This document shows, piece by piece, positions 8,049 through 16,200 of a DNA stretch of 24,152 nt. Numbering within the stretch: position 1 is the first letter of the stretch; each line of letters starts with the position of its first letter. Both the position numbers and the translations under genes were made by a program. Origin of the DNA: Alistipes sp. UBA936 (GTDB taxonomy: Bacteria > Bacteroidota > Bacteroidia > Bacteroidales > Rikenellaceae); the NCBI GenBank assembly GCA_002293505.1, contig DBDI01000026.1, forward strand, positions 1-24,152. Direction: 5' to 3'. The notes below the pieces were generated by a model that saw only the letters and a list, made by a program, of their open reading frames with translations, searched no databases and was not told the DNA's origin.

Positions 8049-8631
8049 GAGCGCGGGTGCTGTACTCTGCGTCGTCGTAAGGATACATAGATATCTCACC
8101 AGAAAAGCGACCGAGCAAAACCTCGCCACTGTCGAGGTAAAACTCAGAAATGATGGTATAGGTGTTACCGCCCGAGCGGCTGACGGAAAATTGGCCGCCG
8201 TTAATGCGGAACTCCTCGTAAGTCTCGAAGTCGGGAACGAAAACAGAGTCCCAAAACGTACCCTCGGCCATAGTGTTACGGTAGGAGTAAGTACCCTCCG
8301 AAACAACAAAATCGGAGAACGACTCGAAGTAACTGGTGAAGCAATCCAGGTAGAGGTAACTGGTGGGATCCTGAGTCCCGAGAGAGAAGTCGCCCTCGAA
8401 GAGCTCCAAAACGAAGTTACCGGTACCACTACGGTAGTAATCCCAATAATAAGAGAGGATCGCGGAGGTGAACTCGATCTCTATGGTGTCATCCTCCCCG
8501 GGGTCGGAGGGAAGTTTCGCGGGATTGGGGTTATCGATCGGTTTCGTGTACGAAGATTCGTCGACGGTGCAGGCAGAGACCGCGCATATTAGCGCGGCGG
8601 CGAGCAGGAAGGGAGTAAGCAAGCGTTTCAT
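8002..8631 (-). CDS. Hypothetical lipoprotein, probably outer-membrane
   Basis: This 209-aa protein has a lipoprotein signal ending AVSAC, so Cys21 is the likely lipidated residue. TVDES follows; the acidic DE pair resembles a Bacteroidota surface-export signal, but only loosely. A proline/aspartate linker (about 28-50) precedes a beta-rich domain with patterns such as SYYWDYY, GNFVLELF, YLYLDCF and GTYSYRN. Such patterns are common in uncharacterised Bacteroidota lipoproteins; I cannot name a function. It lies 64 bp downstream of the GH57 gene and could be read from that operon, since no TAnnTTTG element is visible in the gap. A 9-bp hairpin sits 3 nt before the ATG. The final 15 codons overlap the 3' end of convergent tamL. 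The basic tail (RAPKMDSRLLRGSPSRP) is encoded largely in and next to that overlap, so the stop may have been extended recently. Confidence 0.75.
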   Translation of the reverse strand: MKRLLTPFLLAAALICAVSACTVDESSYTKPIDNPNPAKLPSDPGEDDTIEIEFTSAILSYYWDYYRSGTGNFVLELFEGDFSLGTQDPTSYLYLDCFTSYFESFSDFVVSEGTYSYRNTMAEGTFWDSVFVPDFETYEEFRINGGQFSVSRSGGNTYTIISEFYLDSGEVLLGRFSGEISMYPYDDAEYSTRAPKMDSRLLRGSPSRP

Positions 8632-8634
8632 AAC

Positions 8635-8663
8635 AGTCGGTGTTAAATGGTTCTACACCGACT
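8635..8663 (-). promoter_or_regulatory. Perfect 9-bp inverted repeat directly before the lipoprotein start codon
   Basis: Arms 8635-8643 (AGTCGGTGT) and 8655-8663 (ACACCGACT) are perfectly complementary around an 11-nt loop. On the minus strand the hairpin ends 3 nt before the ATG of the 209-aa lipoprotein. There is no T-run after it, so a simple intrinsic terminator for the GH57 gene is unlikely. It may restrict initiation, act as a processing or stability element between operon genes, or bind a regulator. Confidence 0.5.
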
Positions 8664-8695
8664 ACCTTAGTCAACCTCCGTGCCAAACCGACCTA

Positions 8696-9895
8696 TTACT
8701 GCGTAACCAATTGTTTATCAAGCTCTACGGAGAAGTCCGCCAGAACGTTCATATAGTTAATGAAAGCCTCGTAAGCCGAACCGTAGGGGTTGAAGTAGGT
8801 GTGAACGTCGCCGTCCGAGAGCCACTTGGTAGCCATATAGTAGAAATGGTCGGAGTTCTGCATAAAGCTCCAAACGAAGTCGAAGTCGGGGGAAGCGAGG
8901 GTCTTGACCTTACTGCGAAGGGAGTAGAGTTTACGGAAAGCCTCGTCCTGCAACTCGTTACCCAACCAAGCCGTGATGTCCCGCTCCTCGTCAGCCCAAC
9001 TCATCGGGTGGGGGCACGAAAGAACGCTGACGGGCTGGTAGCGGGCGGAGGTTTCGCTGACGGTGGCGAACTCCAAACCGTGTTTTTTACGGAGGGCGGC
9101 TTTGGGCAGAGCGGCGAAGAAGTCGAAGATACCGCTGTCCGCCCACTGGTGCTCGCCGAAAGTCTCGTAGTCCATAAAAAGATTGATCACCTCGCCGGGA
9201 GTCTGAGGGTCGGACAACCAGTCGACGTACTTCTCAGCCGTGAGAGGCCACTCGTCCCAAGAGCGGTTCGAGAAGCGAAAAGCGATGTCGTCGCTGAGTT
9301 TGTAATTTCTTAGCAGGAGGCGAAGGCGCTGGTCGGAAGCCCCGGCGTAGAGGTAATTGGGAGATTTCCAACCCAGAACGTGTTTAGCCCCCTCGGCCAA
9401 CATAGTCGAAAAACCCATAGCAGCAACCTCCTGGCCGATGGCGTCGGAGTAGATCAACTCGGTATTACGAAACGCCGTGGGGATCTGGCCGAACTCCTCG
9501 TGGATCATTCTACGGTGGCGCTCGACCTCCTCGCGGAACTCATCCATATCGGCAAGGGAAGAGAGAGAGTGGGAGTAAGTCTCGGCAAGAAACTCGACGC
9601 AACCGGTCGAAGCAAGTTTCTTGAACGAATCCAAAACCTCGGGAGCCCAAGCGCGAAACTGCTCGACAGCGGGCCCGGAAACAGAGAACGTAACGCGAAA
9701 AGCACCCTTGTTCTCCTCGATCAAGCGCAACAACAAGGCGTTCATAGGCAAGTAACATCTACGAGCGACTTTCTGCAAAATGGAGCGGTTCGCCGCGTCG
9801 TCCAAATAATTATGGCTCTTGCCCATATCGAAAAAACGATACTTGCGCAACCTCATCGGCTGGTGGACCTGGAAATAGAAACAAACAGTTTTCAT
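8696..9895 (-). CDS. Glycoside hydrolase family 57 alpha-amylase/glucanotransferase-type enzyme
   Basis: This 399-aa cytoplasmic enzyme has no signal peptide. GH57 conserved regions are visible in order: HQP at residues 11-13, SVSGPAVEQ near 71-79, FRNTELIYSD near 142-151 and FMDYETFGEHQW near 240-251. By family analogy Glu146 is the catalytic nucleophile and Asp242 the acid/base. The family acts on alpha-1,4-glucans (hydrolysis or 4-alpha-glucanotransfer); some members are branching enzymes. The short length resembles the Bacteroidota amylase found beside a GT4 gene and a GH133 debranching gene. The start overlaps the upstream GT4 stop by 4 bp (ATGA), implying translational coupling, and it is the third gene of that operon. 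The exact reaction is not predictable; branching activity is possible but unsupported. Confidence 0.92.
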   Translation of the reverse strand: MKTVCFYFQVHQPMRLRKYRFFDMGKSHNYLDDAANRSILQKVARRCYLPMNALLLRLIEENKGAFRVTFSVSGPAVEQFRAWAPEVLDSFKKLASTGCVEFLAETYSHSLSSLADMDEFREEVERHRRMIHEEFGQIPTAFRNTELIYSDAIGQEVAAMGFSTMLAEGAKHVLGWKSPNYLYAGASDQRLRLLLRNYKLSDDIAFRFSNRSWDEWPLTAEKYVDWLSDPQTPGEVINLFMDYETFGEHQWADSGIFDFFAALPKAALRKKHGLEFATVSETSARYQPVSVLSCPHPMSWADEERDITAWLGNELQDEAFRKLYSLRSKVKTLASPDFDFVWSFMQNSDHFYYMATKWLSDGDVHTYFNPYGSAYEAFINYMNVLADFSVELDKQLVTQ

Positions 9896-11205
9896 AGGCT
9901 TCTTATGGCTTCCTCGTATACTCGTTTAACCTTAGCAGCAGCGTTGTCCCACTTCAAGCCAGTCACCTCCTCCAGACCCTTGGCGGAGAACATCTTGGAC
10001 AGGGCAGGGTACTGGACAAGGGCGTAGATAGCGTCGGCCATTGCGTCAACGTCCCAATAATCGACCTTGACGGCGTACTCCAGCACCTCGGCAACGCCAC
10101 TCTGCTTGGAGATGATAACAGGAACGTTCGACCGCATAGCCTCCAGAGGCGAAATACCGAAAGGCTCCGAAACCGACGGCATAACATACACGTCGCTCAA
10201 AAGGAACATCTTGTGGACGTCGTCACCTTTGAGGAATCCGGTGAAGTGGAATCGGTCGGCGATACCGAGAGCAGCAACGCGACGAACCACGTGGTTCATC
10301 ATATCGCCGCTACCGGCCATCACGAACCTAACGCCAGGAAGACGCTTGAGAACCTTCGCCGCAGCCTCGACGAAATAATCGGGCCCTTTTTGGTATGTGA
10401 TGCGACCGAGGAAGGTCACGATCTTGTCCTCCACCCCGCGCTCGACATCCTCCGGAGTACCCGAAGCGAAACGAACGGCGTTATGAACAGCGACTACTTT
10501 CTCGGGAGGAATACCGTATTTCTCGATAACGATCTTACGGGTCAGGTTACTAACCGCGATCACACGGTCGGCAGCCTCCATACCAGCGCGCTCGATGTCG
10601 TAAACGGTTTGGTTGACGTTCTCGCCGCTACGGTCGAACTCAGTGGCGTGCATATGAACAACGAGGGGCTTACCGGAGACAGCCTTAGCGGCGATACCGG
10701 CGAAGTAAGTCAACCAATCGTGGGCGTGGATAACGTCGAACTCACCCTCCATCTGGCGGGCAACCTCGGCAGCAACCATAGCGTAACGAGCAACCTCCTC
10801 CAATAGGTTCTCACCGTAACGACCAGAGAACGAGAAGCGACCTTCCCACAAATCCTTGTGACCTGTCGGGTCTTCACTTAATCCGCCCTCGGCGTTCCGA
10901 GCCCACTCTTCTCTTTTGAGTTCCCACTCCTCGGGGCTGGCGTAGGGGATCAGGTTGGAGTCGATCTCGATGAAGGTCATTCGGTCCCAGATCTCACGCT
11001 GGCGCTCGTCGCCGAAGCGGGTCACGACGTCGGATGCATTCACGACGCGTACGAAGCGCTGGTCCTCGTCGCCGTAAGCCTTCGGAACGACCATACGAAT
11101 CTCGACACCGTGCTTGGCCAATCCGCGAGTCAATCCGTAAGTCGCCGTACCCAACCCTCCTGCGATGTGAGGAGGAAACTCCCACCCAAACATTAAAACT
11201 TTCAT
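9892..11205 (-). CDS. Family 4 glycosyltransferase (GT-B), glycogen-cluster type
   Basis: This 437-aa soluble protein has a two-Rossmann GT-B fold. The N-terminal donor/acceptor loop reads WEFPPHIAGGLGTATYGLTRGL (quoted in two parts: WEFPPHIAGG at about 8-17, then LGTATYGLTRG). HAHDWLTYF lies at about 160-168 and VVHMHATEFDR near 182-192. The C-terminal half has LGRITYQKGPD near 266-276, GSGD near 298-301 and the retaining E-x7-E motif EPFGISPLE (E347, E355). This is the GT4 pattern of glycogen-synthase-like transferases. The gene sits between the debranching and GH57 genes with 4-bp overlaps on both sides, so its substrate is probably an alpha-glucan. It could be an alternative glycogen synthase, or a transferase priming or extending short glucans; donor nucleotide and acceptor are unknown. 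It is unlike classical bacterial GlgA (GT5) in its N-terminal sequence. Confidence 0.88.
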   Translation of the reverse strand: MKVLMFGWEFPPHIAGGLGTATYGLTRGLAKHGVEIRMVVPKAYGDEDQRFVRVVNASDVVTRFGDERQREIWDRMTFIEIDSNLIPYASPEEWELKREEWARNAEGGLSEDPTGHKDLWEGRFSFSGRYGENLLEEVARYAMVAAEVARQMEGEFDVIHAHDWLTYFAGIAAKAVSGKPLVVHMHATEFDRSGENVNQTVYDIERAGMEAADRVIAVSNLTRKIVIEKYGIPPEKVVAVHNAVRFASGTPEDVERGVEDKIVTFLGRITYQKGPDYFVEAAAKVLKRLPGVRFVMAGSGDMMNHVVRRVAALGIADRFHFTGFLKGDDVHKMFLLSDVYVMPSVSEPFGISPLEAMRSNVPVIISKQSGVAEVLEYAVKVDYWDVDAMADAIYALVQYPALSKMFSAKGLEEVTGLKWDNAAAKVKRVYEEAIRSL

Positions 11206-13187
11206 TGTCTATGCCGGTCTATCATTTCGTTTATGCGGAGGACAGCCCCGACGCTCCAAGCCTGAGAGATGGCGCCGCGCTGGGCGTGGGGAGGGTCGCC
11301 GTCGTAAATCTCGGGAACAGAACCGATACCGTAACTGTCGATGTCCTCCTCGAACCCGGCGAGAATCTCGGAAGCCTTTTCGAGGAAAGCAGCACCCCAG
11401 ATGTCGAAGTTGGCCCGAACGTAATGCTCAAGAGGCCAAGGCCAAACCGTTCCCTGGTGGTAGGCGCGGTCGCGAGTAGGCTGGTCGCCCTCGTAACGTC
11501 CCTGGTAGAGAGGGTTTTGAGGCGAAAGAGTACGCAAGCCCTTGGGAGTGAGCAGGTGGCGCTTGATGGTCTCCAAAACGGAGAGCAACTGCTCCTCGCC
11601 GAGCATCTTATAACGAAGTGAGCAAGCAATCACCTGATTGGGCCGAACGAAGAAGTTACGGCCGCCGGGCTCCCAAAGAGGGCCGAGGTCGTGATGAGAG
11701 GGATTGACGTAATCGGCAAGGTAACCGCGAGAATCGCTCCAGAAGGTCTCGACGAACGAAGCGCGGATCTTTTCCGGCAGTGATTCCCATTCGGTGGTGA
11801 ACGTGGAGTCGCCGTGGGCTCGAGCGAGCTCGAGAGTATAACAAACGGCATTGTACCAAAGGGCGTTGATCTCGACCTGATGACCCTCGCGGCCGGTAAC
11901 GGGGTGCCCGTCGACCACGGCGTCCATCCAAGTCATAGCAAGGGAAGGGTGGCCGGCCCAAACGAGGCCGTTGTCGCGAACCGAAATTACAGGCTCGCGG
12001 CCGTCGGCAGCCCCTACGCCGTGGCGGTAGGCGCCGAGGATGTCTTTCATCTTCTGACCGTAGTCGTTCCAGATGCGATCGGCCCCGACGTGTTCCTCGA
12101 GCTGCTGGAGAGTCCAGAAAAACCACAGAGGAGCGTCCACAGAGTTATAGGCCTCGCCCATATTGGGAAACAGGCCGCCGGACATCTCGCGGGTCATAGT
12201 GTCGATCACGTCGATGCAAGCCTGAACGTCGCCGCGAGTGAGGGTAATACCGGGAAGGGCGATGAAGGTGTCCCTACCCCAACGACCGAACCAGGGCCAA
12301 CCGGCAACAACCTCCGTACGGTCGCCGCGCCGAGAAATGAACTGGCGAGCAGAGTGCTGAAGGCAAGAGAGAAAGTCTTTCTTATCGCTACGGCGCCCGA
12401 GCTCCTCGTCGAAGATCTGGTTGATAGTATCGGCAGACCACATCTCGTCCAAAGCGGCGGAAAAGATCACGCTCTCACCTTTACGGATCGGAAACTCGAA
12501 GTAACCGGGAGTGAGCAGGTCCTCCTGGAAAGGGTAACCGCGCTCCTTCTCTTCCAGATATTCGAACTTATAGTACCAGTCGGGAGCAGCGACGAATTCG
12601 CAATCGGGCCCGCAATTAGTCTGCATATACAACCACGGGAAGTCGCCGTACAAGCGGCAACGAACGCCACCACGAACGTGGTGAGTGCGACCGTCGGCGA
12701 ACATATTAGCCTGACCGACGGAGTGTTTGTTACGAAAAGCAAGGAAAGGGCGAAGCCGAAGCCGGGTCTCGGAAGTCGCCTCCACGAGAGTGTAACGAAT
12801 CAACAGTTGAGTCTTGGAGTGGATCCACAACAACTCCTTACGCAAAACCACACCCCCAACGCGGTAGGTGATTGCCGGGGTGGGGGTGTAGTCGAAGTCG
12901 GTGATGTATTTGTGTCCGCGAGGTTCGTAAGTGCCGGGGAAGCGGTGGATCGCAAGGTTGAACGACTGCTCGTGTTGGATGACCGTCTCGTCCAGAGAGG
13001 ACAACAACACGAACTCGTCCTCGCTACCGTCCCGGGGGCAAACCATCAACCCGTGGTACTTTCGAGTGTTGCAACCGACGATAGTGGTACTCATATAGCC
13101 ACCCGTACGGTCGGTCGCCAACATCTCCCGCCGAAGCGAGTATTCGAGGTTACCGAGGCTCTGTTTATCGAATTTCAACACCGACAT
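11202..13187 (-). CDS. Glycogen debranching enzyme (GH133 amylo-alpha-1,6-glucosidase type)
   Basis: This 661-aa cytoplasmic enzyme should remove alpha-1,6 branch residues from glycogen. The N-terminal GDE_N-like beta domain (about 12-245) contains EMLATDRTGGYMSTTIVG and NTRKYHGLMV. The C-terminal (alpha/alpha)6 domain (about 275-655) contains the diagnostic GWPWFGRWGRDTFIALPG near 296-313, then VWAGHPSLAMTWMDAV, and late DRAYHQGTVWPWPLEHY. These are hallmarks of the archaeal/bacterial debranching family, distinct from GH13 GlgX isoamylases. It is the first gene of a three-gene overlapping operon (GH133-GT4-GH57). A TATCTTTG -7 element lies 26 nt upstream, in the 48-bp gap after the synthase-phosphorylase fusion, so it can be transcribed independently of the fusion or by read-through. 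Confidence 0.93.
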   Translation of the reverse strand: MSVLKFDKQSLGNLEYSLRREMLATDRTGGYMSTTIVGCNTRKYHGLMVCPRDGSEDEFVLLSSLDETVIQHEQSFNLAIHRFPGTYEPRGHKYITDFDYTPTPAITYRVGGVVLRKELLWIHSKTQLLIRYTLVEATSETRLRLRPFLAFRNKHSVGQANMFADGRTHHVRGGVRCRLYGDFPWLYMQTNCGPDCEFVAAPDWYYKFEYLEEKERGYPFQEDLLTPGYFEFPIRKGESVIFSAALDEMWSADTINQIFDEELGRRSDKKDFLSCLQHSARQFISRRGDRTEVVAGWPWFGRWGRDTFIALPGITLTRGDVQACIDVIDTMTREMSGGLFPNMGEAYNSVDAPLWFFWTLQQLEEHVGADRIWNDYGQKMKDILGAYRHGVGAADGREPVISVRDNGLVWAGHPSLAMTWMDAVVDGHPVTGREGHQVEINALWYNAVCYTLELARAHGDSTFTTEWESLPEKIRASFVETFWSDSRGYLADYVNPSHHDLGPLWEPGGRNFFVRPNQVIACSLRYKMLGEEQLLSVLETIKRHLLTPKGLRTLSPQNPLYQGRYEGDQPTRDRAYHQGTVWPWPLEHYVRANFDIWGAAFLEKASEILAGFEEDIDSYGIGSVPEIYDGDPPHAQRGAISQAWSVGAVLRINEMIDRHRQ

Positions 13188-13212
13188 AGCGCATATTTTT
13201 AGTAACAGATTC

Positions 13213-13220
13213 CAAAGATA
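13213..13220 (-). promoter_or_regulatory. Putative -7 element (TATCTTTG) for the GH133-GT4-GH57 operon
   Basis: The minus strand reads TATCTTTG, a perfect TAnnTTTG match, in an AT-rich 48-bp gap 26 nt before the debranching-enzyme ATG. A TTG overlaps the stop codon of the upstream fusion gene but is only about 16 nt away, shorter than the usual 19-20, so the -33 box is doubtful. Confidence 0.55.
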
Positions 13221-13235
13221 ATAAAAAATTTGTAA

Positions 13236-16200
13236 TCAAGCCCATTTCACCAACGGAAAATCCATTCGGTAGGCCAACATCTCGTTTTTGGGGTAAACGC
13301 GGATCGCAAAGTCGAACGAACCACTCTCAGCAGGAGTCATATCTATACAATAGACAGCCTTACCATCCTCGCGTTTACAGTAATCCAACTGGCGGGTAGC
13401 AACAACCTTAACGGGCTGGCCGGGCTCGATCTGGCTGGCGATCACGAACTCGACGCCGATGTCCTCCGGAGATAGAGACGCGGTGTCGACACTGACCTCG
13501 ATGCCGTAACTCTTACCGACCATAATGGCCTCGCGGTCGAGGTTAAAGCGCTTGACCTGGGAGATCTTAACCTGTTCCCAAGCATCCGCGACGCGGCCTT
13601 TCCAAGCAGCCAAAGAGCGGGCGACGGCGAAGTTCTTGTCATTAACCAGGGCGCTACGGGCGGCAAGCTTGTGGTAGAAGCGATCCTCGTAATCCTTCAT
13701 CATACGGTTGGTGGTGAAGTTCGAAGCGACGTCGGCCACGCAATTCTTGATAGTACCGACCCAACCGTGAGGAACGCCGTTCGAGTCGCGGTCGTAGTAC
13801 AGAGGAGCGATCTCGGTCTCGATCGTGGTGTAGATCATCTCGGCGTCCAGTTCGTCCTGGAAGCTCTGGTCGTTGTAAGTGCGCTCCATAGGCAACATCC
13901 AACCGGCCCCGGGCTTGTAACCCTCGACCCACCAACCGTCCAAAACCGAGAACTGCATCACGCCGTTCATCACGCACTTCTCACCGCTGGTACCACTCGC
14001 CTCCAAAGGACGGGTGGGAGTGTTCAACCAGACATCGACCCCCTGAACCAAGCGGCGAGCCAATTCCATATCGTAGTTCTGGAGGAAGATAACCTTACCG
14101 ACGAACTCGGGCATATTACTAACCTCGACGATGCGCTTGATCAGGTCCTGACCCGGGCGGTCGTTAGGGTGGGCCTTACCGGCGAACACGAATCGGACGG
14201 GCCGCTCCTTGTTATTAACGATCGCAGCGAGGCGGTCGAGGTTTTTGAACAAAAGGTAGGCGCGTTTGTAAGTGGCGAAGCGGCGGGCGAAACCGATAGT
14301 GAGAACCTCCTGACCCAACATCTCGCGAACCTTCACGGCGTGCCCCGGGTTGTCGAACCGAGCCTGAGCGGGATCGCCGATGCGTTTGTCGATCACGTCA
14401 AGAAGGCGGCGTTTCAAAACCAAGCGTTCGTTCCAAAGCCGGGTGTCGTCGATCTGCTTAACGCGCTGCCAAGCCTCGCGGTCGTAATCGGGAAGGGCGA
14501 AACCCTCGGGGAAGTGCTCGGAGTAGAGGCGGCGAAGGTTCGAAGCAGTCCAAGTGGGAAAGTGAACCCCGTTGGTAACGTAACCGACGTGCAACTCGTC
14601 CTTATAATAACCGGGCCAAAGGTTGCCCATAATGTCTTTAGTCACCTCGCCGTGGAGCCAACTAACGCCGTTGACCTCTTGGCTCAGGCGGCTGGCAAGG
14701 GCGCTCATCGAGAACTTCTCCGATTGGTTACCGGCCGTGGTGCGCCCAAGATCCATAAAGCGTTCCCAACCGATACCGAGGATGTCGCCGTAATGAGAGA
14801 GGTATTGGCGCATCATCGACTCGTCGAAAGCGTCGTGACCGGCGGGAACGGGAGTGTGGGTCGTGAACAGAGAGCTCGAACGAACAACCTCGTAAGCCTC
14901 GCCGAACGACAGACCCTCCTCCTGAACCAAATTCTTCATCCGCTCGATGCCGATGAAGGCCGCGTGGCCCTCGTTACAATGGTATACCTGTTGCTTTATA
15001 CCCAGAGCGTTCAGAGCGCGGATACCACCAAGGCCAAGAAGCATCTCCTGCTTGAGGCGATTCTCCCAGTTACCACCGTACAAGTGGTGGGTGATGGAAC
15101 GGTCCTCGGCGAGGTTGAGTTCGTGGTCGGTGTCGAGCAGGTAGAGGTCGGTGCGCCCTACTTCGCATTTCCAGACGCGAGCGGTAACAGTGCGCCCGGG
15201 CATAGCGACCTGGACGTTGACCCATTCGCCCTTAGCGTCACGAACGGGAGAGATCGGAAGCTTGAAGAAGTTCTGAGCCTCGTAAGTCGCCTCCTGAGCC
15301 CCGGCGGTCGAGAGTTTTTGGGTGAAGTAACCGTAACGGTACAACAGTCCGATGCCCACAAGAGGAACGTTACGGTCGCTGGCCTCCTTGAGGTAGTCGC
15401 CAGCGAGGATACCGAGACCCCCGGAGTAGATCTTCAACGAAGCGTGCAGACCGTACTCCATACTAAAGTAAGCAATCTTAGGGCCGGTTTGGTTTTGTTT
15501 TTCGGCCATATATGTCTCCAAAGCTGCGCTCGTGGCGTCCAGCTTACGGAGGAACTCATCGTCCTTTTCGAGCTCGACGAGGCGCGCCTGAGAAAGGCGG
15601 TCGAGCATAGCGATGGGGTTACGGTCGGTCTCCAACCACATCTTGGAGTCGATGTAGCCGAACAACTCGTGGGCGTCGAGAGTCCAAGACCACCACAAGT
15701 TACGCGAAATGGCTTCGAGGGCGCGAAGGCGAGGAGGAAGGTTCTTCTCGATCATCAGGCGCTTCCACTCCGGAGCGTTGGTGTTCCAGGGAGTGTGGAC
15801 GCTGACCTGTTGAGGCTCGGGAACGGAGTCGGCGAAGTCGTCGCGGTTGAGGCGAGCAGCGGCAGCCTCGGCAGCAGCTTTGTAACCCTTCTTATAATAG
15901 GCTATGAACTTCTCCCATTCGGCTTTCTCAGCGAGCGAGCGGGCGTCGGTGCGGGCCTTTTCAACCAGAGAGGGGTTCTTGGCAGCGAACTCGTCGATCA
16001 GGGAAGCTATCTCGGTTGCAGCCTCGGCCTCGTTGTCATCGGTGCGCTCGACGACTTTCACGCCGTCGCTGGCAGGGTCTTCGCCGCGGGCCCAAGCGCC
16101 GAATCCGGCAAGAGTAGTGGTGAGGGTAGGAACAGAGAAAGCGATACTTTCCAGAGGAGTGTAACCCCAAGGCTCGTAGTAAGAAGCGTAGACGGTGAGG

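Noticed and set aside
8468..9313. 281-codon plus-strand frame spanning the lipoprotein/GH57 gap
   Set aside because: It crosses two real minus-strand genes and the hairpin between them, and shows no domain or start context.
11814..13202. A 462-codon plus-strand open frame opposite the debranching enzyme gene
   Set aside because: It is antisense to the clear GH133 motifs and has no domain or start-site support.
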